Positions 7,310 through 16,400 of a DNA stretch of 64,000 nt are shown here, in pieces. Position numbers and translations under genes: made by a program. Under the pieces are notes generated by a model, which saw only the letters and a list, made by a program, of their open reading frames with translations, was not told the origin of the DNA and did not search any database. Source of the DNA: RUG343 sp964486215 (GTDB lineage: Bacteria; Bacillota_I; Bacilli_A; RF39; UBA660); NCBI GenBank assembly GCA_964486215.1, contig CAZALI010000001.1:54987-118986 (forward strand). The letters are read 5' to 3'. Numbering within the stretch: the stretch's first letter is position 1; each line of letters starts with the position of its first letter.

Positions 7310-7471
7310 ATGGATAAAGTAAATATTGAAGCATTAAATAGATTGAATAATGAAGAGCTTTTATCATTGTATGATAGTATTAATGATCATATAAAATTTT
7401 TGAATGAAAATATAATTAAAGCTGAAGAGAAGAAAGAGGAAGAAGAGAGTAACGAGTCAAATGGAGAATGA
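7310..7471 (+). CDS. 53-residue acidic helical protein
   Basis: ATG 7310 has AGAGGTG just upstream and gives a 53-residue product ending in a run of Glu and Lys (EEKKEEEESNESNGE). It is predicted to be mostly helical, with regularly spaced Leu in the first half (NRLNNEELLSLYDSI). It overlaps the next gene by 11 bases in another frame, so the two are probably translationally coupled. No family recognised; it may be a small partner of the 552-residue protein. Confidence 0.65.
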   Translation: MDKVNIEALNRLNNEELLSLYDSINDHIKFLNENIIKAEEKKEEEESNESNGE

Positions 7472-9119
7472 TGATAAGGTATTTATATTAAAAGAGATTG
7501 ATATAGATAAAGAACATTTATCTTCTTTTCCTATGGAAACAGATTCTGGTACTAAGAAAATAAAAGAAGAATTCCATAAAAAAGCTATTCAAGATAGAAA
7601 TGCCTATGTTGATATGCAAATTAGGAAATTTACTGAGTATCGGAATGATGTTTTTAAAATGCTTAAAGCTAGAGCTCTTAGTATATTTCCAAATAATAGT
7701 ATAAATGCATATGAAAACATTAATAATCACTTAGCTTTATTGCAAGATGCTGTAGTGGATACTAATAAATATGTTGATAACTACTATAAACTTGGATTCT
7801 CTTATCTAATAGAAGATATTGATGATAATGCTTCATTATTATTACTTAATAAACACCTAAAAACATTTATTTCTAAATTTAATGAAATGGGTATAGAACT
7901 AAAAAAAGAAGATTTTAATTATACTATGTTTACGGCAAACTATATGAAAGAATTTTTAGATTCTTTATCTATGAATGATAATGATTTCTCTATGAAGATG
8001 AGGACTACTTTTGATTCTATATATTGGGAATGTCCTACTATTATTTATCAAATTAAGTTAAATTTACTTTATATTTTAGATAAATATAAGAAAGAATTAG
8101 ACAAGTATTTAGCTGATAAAAATGCTAAATTATTAAATAATTTAGGCTGTGATAGGAATACTATTTTAGATGAGTATCTAAAGAAGAGATTAGAAGCAGG
8201 AGTTACTTTTGCGAGAGATGAATATAAGAATTTAGAAGTATTTTTGAATGGATCTAAGAATATAGAAGATTATTTACCTAGTAGTGAAATAAGAAGCAAA
8301 AATTATAATACTTATTGTAATGGTAATTTTGATGATTTAACTCCTGAAGATAAGAATAAGTTTGATTTTGCTATGGCAGATTTACATAATACTTTAGTTG
8401 TTTTAAAGAAGTATTATACTTATGAACCTATTGTTAAGGACTTATTAAAGAAATATAAAGAAAAAGATAAAGTTAAGACTGAATTTGCTAATAACAATAA
8501 AGAAATAGATAAAGAAGATAAGAAGAGATTAGCTATTAATAAAGAATTTGCTAGAGCTAATGGAGAAGGATTCTTAGCTAAATATAATTCTGATAAGATT
8601 AAGAATGCTAAAGTTAAGATGAATGATGAAATTAGTAAGATTAAACAACTTTATCTTAAGAAATTTGGTTATGAAATTAGTATTAATTTAGATAAATATA
8701 TAAAAGAATCTTCTACTTTGTATGATTTATTTATGGCATGTACTTCATCATTTAATTATTTAAGTAATCAATTAAAGACTATTTATAAAGATGAGGAAGA
8801 TTTTAATATTGAAAAAGAAGTTAATAATTTCTATAGATTTATCTTTAATCCTAGTAATGTATTCTTAAGGAAGAGTACTTGCTTTAGTGATTCTAAGATT
8901 GAAACTATTGTGAGTGATAAGTATCGTTTGTTGGGATTAAATATCAGTGATAGTGATGTTAGTAAAGCATCTATTGATAGTACTATGGAAACCGTTGCTT
9001 ATATCAATTTGATTCAAAACATTAATAAAGGAAGATTGTCTTTAGAAAACATTGCATTCATCTGCAATGTCAATAAAATAGAAGAATTAAAACCTGAAAA
9101 AGAAGCAGAAATGTTATAG
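7461..9119 (+). CDS. Large soluble helical protein of unknown function
   Basis: The 552-residue product has no signal peptide or membrane helix. It is rich in Lys, Asp, Asn and Leu with long charged helical stretches (for example about residues 330-400), so it should be a cytoplasmic, mostly alpha-helical, partly coiled-coil protein. I see no nucleotide-binding or catalytic motif. It is coupled to the 53-residue gene and sits between a SipW substrate and a SipW-type peptidase gene, so a role in surface-protein export is possible but unproven. Confidence 0.6.
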   Translation: MENDDKVFILKEIDIDKEHLSSFPMETDSGTKKIKEEFHKKAIQDRNAYVDMQIRKFTEYRNDVFKMLKARALSIFPNNSINAYENINNHLALLQDAVVDTNKYVDNYYKLGFSYLIEDIDDNASLLLLNKHLKTFISKFNEMGIELKKEDFNYTMFTANYMKEFLDSLSMNDNDFSMKMRTTFDSIYWECPTIIYQIKLNLLYILDKYKKELDKYLADKNAKLLNNLGCDRNTILDEYLKKRLEAGVTFARDEYKNLEVFLNGSKNIEDYLPSSEIRSKNYNTYCNGNFDDLTPEDKNKFDFAMADLHNTLVVLKKYYTYEPIVKDLLKKYKEKDKVKTEFANNNKEIDKEDKKRLAINKEFARANGEGFLAKYNSDKIKNAKVKMNDEISKIKQLYLKKFGYEISINLDKYIKESSTLYDLFMACTSSFNYLSNQLKTIYKDEEDFNIEKEVNNFYRFIFNPSNVFLRKSTCFSDSKIETIVSDKYRLLGLNISDSDVSKASIDSTMETVAYINLIQNINKGRLSLENIAFICNVNKIEELKPEKEAEML

Positions 9120-9142
9120 ACCACAAAAGTGGTCTTTTTTTT
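9119..9142 (+). terminator. Terminator after 552-residue gene
   Basis: GACCAC (9119-9124), loop AAAA, GTGGTC (9129-9134), then eight T. Confidence 0.85.
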
Positions 9143-9153
9143 ATGAATTTTTA

Positions 9154-9182
9154 TTGGTTATTTACTTGTATTATGGTATAAT
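9154..9182 (+). promoter_or_regulatory. Promoter of the sipW-giant protein operon
   Basis: TTGGTT (9154-9159), 17 bp, TGGTATAAT with TATAAT at 9177-9182. Confidence 0.7.
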
Positions 9183-9208
9183 GTTAATAGAATAATTGGA
9201 GTGTGCAT

Positions 9209-10468
9209 ATGAAGAGTGTGAAGAAAATTTTAAAGTATATAGCGTATGCATTTTTATCATTTTTGATATTACTATGCGTATATACTTTTGTAGTAACAGA
9301 TATTTTAAAGAAAGACCATGTAAATGTGTTTGGATATACATATTTTGTGGTAGCTAGCGGTTCTATGTCAGGTACTATTGAAGTTAATGATATTATCTTT
9401 GTTAAGCTTACTAAGAATGTCAAAGTAGATGATATTATTTCTTATAAAAATAGTTCTGGAGAAATAATAACTCACCGTATTGTTGATAAGAGTGGTAATA
9501 GACTTATTACTAAAGGTGATGCCAATAATAGTCAAGATGATCCAATAAGTAAAAATGATGTACTTGGCAAGATTATTTGGATATTATCACCTAAAGTAAT
9601 ACTTGAATTTATCGCAGTATGCTTAATTGTATTTATTGGACTTGCTCTTATTAATTTTGATAGGATATTTAAACGATATGTTGTTAAGAATGATAATACA
9701 GAGACAAATGATTTTGATAGAGAAGTTTTACCACAAGAAGTATTCTCTAGTCCAAAAGATAGAAAAGATTATAAACATAGTGGTTTAACTGTTACTATTC
9801 CATTGAAAGAGATAGATAATATCCGTAAGATACAGGATGAAGAGAAACAAGAAGATGAAGATGGAGTAGAGATATTAACAGAAGAAGAGGTATTAGATTT
9901 AGATAGTAATTCTATTGTTACTATCAGTAATACACAGAAAGAGAAAGAAAAAGAAATAGTTGATTTAGTTACTAATTTACTTAGAGTTAAGAATGATGAG
10001 TTAGCAACTTCTAGAATTAATAAGAAATGGTTACTTAAATATCAATTTATTTATAAAATATCTAATATCATATTACTTGGTGATACTAAGAGTTTATTTG
10101 AATCTGTTGAACATCCTTCGTTTAAGGAAGTATATGATTATGACTTAGAGAAGATAGGCTTATATGAGAATTTACGAAATAAAATCTATGAAATGCCTAT
10201 ATATGTTTTCTTAAAAATATTATTTATAGCTATTTTATATAATGATGATGCTTTCTTTGACGGAGTATTCAAGATTATGAAATATAAAATTATGATTGAT
10301 AAGAATAATCATTTTAGAACTATAAAGAATGATAATTATTCAAGAAGACAATTAAAAGGATTAATTACATTTATGGAAAAGATTTCTAAACAATATGATA
10401 ATAAGCATGTATTTGAATTAGATAAGATAGAGAGAATGACTAAGATTAAAAATTACGTTAACGATTAG
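9209..10468 (+). CDS. sipW: SipW-type (ER-type) signal peptidase I with long cytoplasmic tail
   Basis: Signal peptidases of this type cut signal peptides of TasA-like surface proteins at the outer membrane face using a Ser-His pair. The N-terminal helix is at about residues 8-30, the catalytic serine is S52 in ASGSM, the catalytic histidine is H89 in THRIV, and KGDANNSQDDP (about 102-112) is the third conserved box. A second helix lies at about 131-150. The usual protein ends near there, but this one continues for about 260 charged residues that should be cytoplasmic. I start at ATG 9209 with GGAG 8 bases upstream. The giant surface gene follows after 9 bases, suggesting a dedicated peptidase. 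The function of the tail is unknown. Confidence 0.88.
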   Translation: MKSVKKILKYIAYAFLSFLILLCVYTFVVTDILKKDHVNVFGYTYFVVASGSMSGTIEVNDIIFVKLTKNVKVDDIISYKNSSGEIITHRIVDKSGNRLITKGDANNSQDDPISKNDVLGKIIWILSPKVILEFIAVCLIVFIGLALINFDRIFKRYVVKNDNTETNDFDREVLPQEVFSSPKDRKDYKHSGLTVTIPLKEIDNIRKIQDEEKQEDEDGVEILTEEEVLDLDSNSIVTISNTQKEKEKEIVDLVTNLLRVKNDELATSRINKKWLLKYQFIYKISNIILLGDTKSLFESVEHPSFKEVYDYDLEKIGLYENLRNKIYEMPIYVFLKILFIAILYNDDAFFDGVFKIMKYKIMIDKNNHFRTIKNDNYSRRQLKGLITFMEKISKQYDNKHVFELDKIERMTKIKNYVND

Positions 10469-10477
10469 GAGAAGAAT

Positions 10478-13400
10478 ATGAAACTTACTAAAAGAAAACT
10501 TACACATATAATATTTTCATTGTTCATGTTAATGATACTTTCTTTTAGTATTGTTTCTTTTTTTTCTAGAAGTACTTTAAGTGATATTAATTATGTTAAA
10601 TGGGATGGAAAAGAAGTAGCTACTTCTTTTGCTGGAGGTAATGGTACCAAAGAGAATCCATATAAAATTAATAATGGCGGACAATTAATGTACTTTAAGA
10701 AGATGGTAGAAGAAGAGAATAATTTTCTTGATAAATACTATGTTCTTGGAGCAAACATTGATTTAGATGATCATGAAATTACTCCTATTGGTACTGATAC
10801 TAAGTACTTTAGTGGCTCTTTAGATGGAAAAGGATATACTATTACTAATATTAATATCAAAGAAGGCAAAGAAGATAATCAAATAAACTATTATGGTTTA
10901 TTTAATAAAATTAAAGGTACTATTAATAATCTTAATATAGATGAAATTACTATTAATCCTGAAAGTGAAGATCCTGTTATTATAGGATCTTTAGCTGGTA
11001 AAATAGAAGAAGAATCTAGTATTAAGAATATTTCTATTCATAAGAGTAATATTTATTTAACTAATACTACTAATGATAAGTCTAATAATATAGCTTTATT
11101 TAGTGGAATAATAGAAGAGAAGAGTACTATTACTAATATTAGTGTATTTGGTAAATTTTATTCTCCTTATAGTGATAATGTTTCTATTATTAGTAATAAA
11201 TTAGATAGTAATATTAAAAACGCTATTATGAAAGTTGAATATGAAGATGGTATTAATGATTTAGCTACTTTTGGTAATATAGGTGATGAAGTAGAAACTA
11301 CTAATATATTTAATTTTATTAATAAAGATAGAATTGTTATTAAGAATGAAACATATACTGCTAGTGAAGTAGTTAATGTATTTAATGATGAAATACTTGA
11401 TAATTACTATTGGGATTATGATGAAGATTTTTCTATTTATGTAAGAGATAATAAAATAGATAATACTCCTAAAGTTAGAAGTTTTAGTTTTACTCCTAGT
11501 GGTACTATAGCATTACATGATAGTGGAGTATCTACTGCGGATAAGACTGTTTATATTAATGATTTAACTAGTGATTATAACTACTACATGGGTCTTAATT
11601 ATACTACTACTAGTAATGGAAATGTTCCTACTGGATCTAGTAATAATACTTATACTGATAGTAATTTAGTAGCAGTATATATGGCTTATAGAGGAGAAAG
11701 CATTAACGATGATGGAAAAATTGGATATGTATCTCTTAATGAACAAATATCTGATTTTATATATTATAAGTATTATGTAATAGAAAATGGTTATATAACT
11801 ATTCCTCTAATAGATAATCCATATGCTGATAGACCTAATGATATGGCTTTTAATGGATGGATAACTGATTATCCTAATGCAGTTGTTAGTTATGATGCTG
11901 ATACTTATACTAGATATGTTAAGATACCGGCAACAACTGGTCCTATATCAATTACTATGTATGCTACATGGACAGAAGCTACTGTTGTTAACGCTAGTGT
12001 TAGTAGTAATAATTTAAGTACTACTGGACTTAAACCTATTAGTATGCAACCAATTATTACTAGGACTCCTAATTATAATGGTTATACTTTCCCAACTCTA
12101 TATACAAGAGGTTCTGTAACTAGTGAAGCTAATAGAAATGGAGCTGTTCCTTATCCTGCTGGAGCAGTTGATGATAGAGGAAATAGTTTAAGTAACTCTA
12201 TGTGTGAACCTATTGTTACTGGTAGTGGCTGGAATAGGAGATATAGTTCACAAACATGTTATTACTATATGCAAGCTGATACTACTAATATTGATCCAAA
12301 TGAGTCTTATTATCAAATAGGTAATAATGGTAGCATGACTTCTTATACATTACCTACACCTACTGGATATGATTATGAAAGAGTTATAGATGTTGGTGAT
12401 AGTGTAGCTGGTTTCTATAAGAGACATACGGAGGCTGGTAGTTTAGTTGGTTATTATAATAATAGAGGAGTTCAATATACTTCTGGTAGTTGTAGTAGTA
12501 ATTGTGAGTATTATGAGTTAGTACAGTTTGATGAGAATAATGTCATGCAAGAGACGGATTCAGAAACACTTTATTATTACTTAGTTACTCGTGATACTAA
12601 TATTGCCTTTTTAAATAGTAATATTCAAGGATTTACTAATAGTGTTCCAGTTACGGTTACAGGTATTAATAATGGTGTTGATCATAGTAACTATGAGATT
12701 CAAGTTAATACGCGTAGTATAAGAGCTGGAGCTGATTTAAGAGTTGAATGGGCTCTTGTCAATAGAAACAGTTATTCTACGAATACTAGTGGTCCATCTG
12801 ATAGTAATACTAATAATATTTATGGTGAGTATCATAACTTGAAAATTGGTAGAGGAATAGAAATTGAAACTACAACAACGACAGAATGGCAATATATTGA
12901 TGGTAGATATCAACAAGTTCAAGTTACAAGAAAATATTTGACTGCTACTTCTGTTGTTGGAGGAAGCTCTAGTGCTGCAGGTGGTAGTGGTAGTCCTGAA
13001 AAATATAATCTAATCGTAGAATCAGGCTATTATAATGTTTTGAGTGCTGTTAGTACAACTAGTTCTTCATCTACTTATTATACAAATGCTGTTGCGACAT
13101 ATGGTTGTGATTTTGATAGAGTAAATAATGCTGATAACTCTAAACTAGGAGTTTATTATACAGCTGCTTCTAGTTGGGGCGGTAGCATTTATAGTTCTTC
13201 TAGTTCTACTGATACAGAGTTATTCTCAACACAAATTGTTAAGAGTGGAACATTTGGTGAAGTTGAGAGTGAAGCTGCATCTGGTATATATGCTGGAGGA
13301 TTAAATGGTGGTACTATTTATGCTCCTGCTAGACTTATTATTGAAGGTGGAGATTTATTTAATGTTAATGGTGGACCATTAATTAGTTCTAATAGAAAAA

Positions 13401-16400
13401 CTAAGAATATGATTTATATTAATATGAAAGGCGGAAATGCTGACTTTATATTTGGTGGTGCTGCCTTATCACAAACTTATGGTAATCGTATTATCAATGT
13501 TACTGGTGGACAAGTTAATTACTCTGTATTTGGAGGATCTAATGGTGTCGAAGGTGGTAACGGTGATGGTACTTTGGATGGAGATTCTTTCGTATATGTT
13601 GGTGGTAATGCCAAGATTGGAGACGACTCTATTACTGATACTAAGTGGGGAGTTGAATCAGGCTCTGTATTTGGTATAGGTAATGGTAATTCTTCATATG
13701 ATACAATTGGTTCTACTAATAATTCTAATGTTATTATAGCGGGTTCTGCTACTATAAAGACTAATGTCTATGGTGGTGGTAACTATGGTGCTGTTGGTGT
13801 TAAAGGAAATACATCTACAACTACTACTAATGTTAAGATAATCGGTGGAGATGTTAAAGGTAGTGTCTATGGTGGAGGTAATAATGCTGGATCTGGTACT
13901 TCTTCATATACTTCTACAGTAAACATTACTATGGATGGTGGTACTGTAGAAAAGAATGTCTTTGGTGGAAGTAGAACTAAAGGTATTATTTATGGTTCTA
14001 CTAACGTTAATATAAATCAAGGTGTTGTTGAAAAAGACGTATACGGTGGCGGTGAAGGTGGTTATGAAGATAGTAATACTCCTGGTACATACGTTGCTCG
14101 TGACGTTAATGTAGTTATTGGTGATACTAATACAACTACTAGTAATTTAACTATTAAAGGTAGTGTCTATGGTGGTAGTGCTTATGGTTCTGTAAATGGA
14201 AGTTCTAATAATGCATCTGCTACAGCTACATATAAGACAAATGTTACAGTCAATGGTGGAAAAATTGAAACCAATGTCTATGGTGGAGGTAAAGGTGATT
14301 CTACTCATACTCCAAAAGAATTTGGTGATGTTACTGTTACTATCGAAGGCGGTAGTATTGGTGACGTATATGGCGGTAATGATCAAGCTGGTTCTCCACA
14401 AAGAGGCGATGTTGTTAACTTAAATGGTGGAACAATTGCCAATGGATTTGGTGGAGGTAATAATACTGGGCAAACAACTACTAATATTAATCTAGCTGGT
14501 ACAACTGTTACTGGTAACTTATATGGTGGTTCTAATAATGGTGGTATTGTTACTACTTCTAATGTTCATGTTACAAGTGGTTCTGTTACTAACGTATATG
14601 GTGGTAATAACTTAAATGGTTCAACGACAACAACTAATGTCATTATTGATGGTGGTACTTTCTCAGGTGATGTTTATGGTGGAGGTAACCAAGCTAATTC
14701 TAGTACTTCAAATGTCACAATAAATGCTAGTACAAATCACAATGTCTATGGTGGAGGTAACCAAGCAGGTGTTACTACTCAAACTAATGTAAATATAAAT
14801 GCTGGTACAATAGTTGATGTATTTGGTGGATCTAATAGTTCTGGAGAAATCAATAATACTCATGTTATTGTATCTGGTACTGGTGCCAAGAACATTCAAA
14901 ATGTCTATGGTGGTAATAATTTAGGTGGTACTACTGATAATGCTATATCTGTTATTGAAGTAAGCAGTGGTACAATTGGAAACATCTATGGTGGAGGTAA
15001 TAAAGTTGGACTTGATACTTCTAATGTAACAGTTACAGGTGGAACAATTACTTCTGTATATGGTGGTTCTAATACTAGCGGAGATCTTAATGAATCTAAT
15101 GTAACTATTGGATCTACTACTAGTCAAGTTACGGTACAAGATGTCTATGGTGGTAATAACTTAGGTGGTGTTACAGATGATGCCAATATCGTTGTTACAA
15201 ATGCTACTGTAAATAACTTATACGGTGGAGGTAATCAAGCTGCCGTTGGTTCTACACATGTAGAGGTAGTTGATAGTACTATTCAGAATATCTATGGTGG
15301 AGGTAACCAAGCTGGTGTTACTGGTAATACATATTTGGATGTTGATAACTCTACTGTTTCTACTAACATTTATGGTGGAGGTAATCAAGGAGCAGTAGGT
15401 GGAAATACTGAAGTTTATATTACTGATGGTACAATTGGTGGTAGTTGTTATGCCGGTGGTAATGGTTCTACAGCTATCGTAAGTGGTAATACTCTTATTA
15501 CTGTTGATGGTGATACTGTTGTTGGTAGTGCATCATCTACTGGAACAGAGGGTAGCGTCTTCGGTGGTGGTAATGCTGCTGCTACTGGTAGTTCATCTAC
15601 TAATAATAGTGTTGCTACGGTAAATATTGTTGGCGGACATATTTATGGTAACGTATATGGTGGTGCTAATACTTCAGTTGTTTATGGCGAAACTCATACA
15701 AATATTGGTACTAATGCTGTAAATGTATCTGGTTTAGACGAAGCTGATTTAATAATTGAAGGAACTGTCTTCGGTGGTGGTGAAGCTAATGCTTCTGGCA
15801 GTGATAGTTACGACTTCTCATTCATTTCTGTCACAAGAGGAATTGATGTTAATATAGATGGTTTGAATTATCTTACTCATGGAAATAGATTTGAACTTAA
15901 TGGATCTATCTTTGGTTCAGGTAATGCTTCATCTTCTGCTGGTACTAGTGAAGTTTATATTAGAAATCTAGGTACGAGAACTAATCCTAGTTCAAATGTA
16001 TCAATACAGAGAGCAGATAAAGTCGTGATTGATAATAGTGTTATTGAACTTTCTGGTACTGTTGATACTACAAATGATTATTCAAATATTAAATATTCAT
16101 TGAACAGAATTGAAGACTTTATTATTAAAAATAATACGGTACTTCTATTAAAAGAAAATGCCAACCTTCTACAATCATTTAGATCTATGGTTGGTACTGA
16201 TGGTAACGAAGTATTAGCAACTGTTAATATAAATGATGATACACAAACAGTTACTAAGAATGTTGACAATAGACTTTATATGTTAGCTGATAAGAACTTG
16301 AATGTTGCTACTAACCAGGATGCTACTGCTTATGGTGAAGTTAAAGGTATGACATTCCTTGGAATGTATACTATGGGTACTACTGGTAGTAGGAGGTATG

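Noticed and set aside
14147..15139. Minus-strand frames of 60-85 codons in the giant beta-helix gene
   Set aside because: They mirror the Gly/Asn/Thr-rich repeats and have no start site, promoter or terminator.
13440..15930. CRISPR-like array in the giant gene
   Set aside because: Repeat spacing varies and the units translate in one frame to a conserved protein motif.
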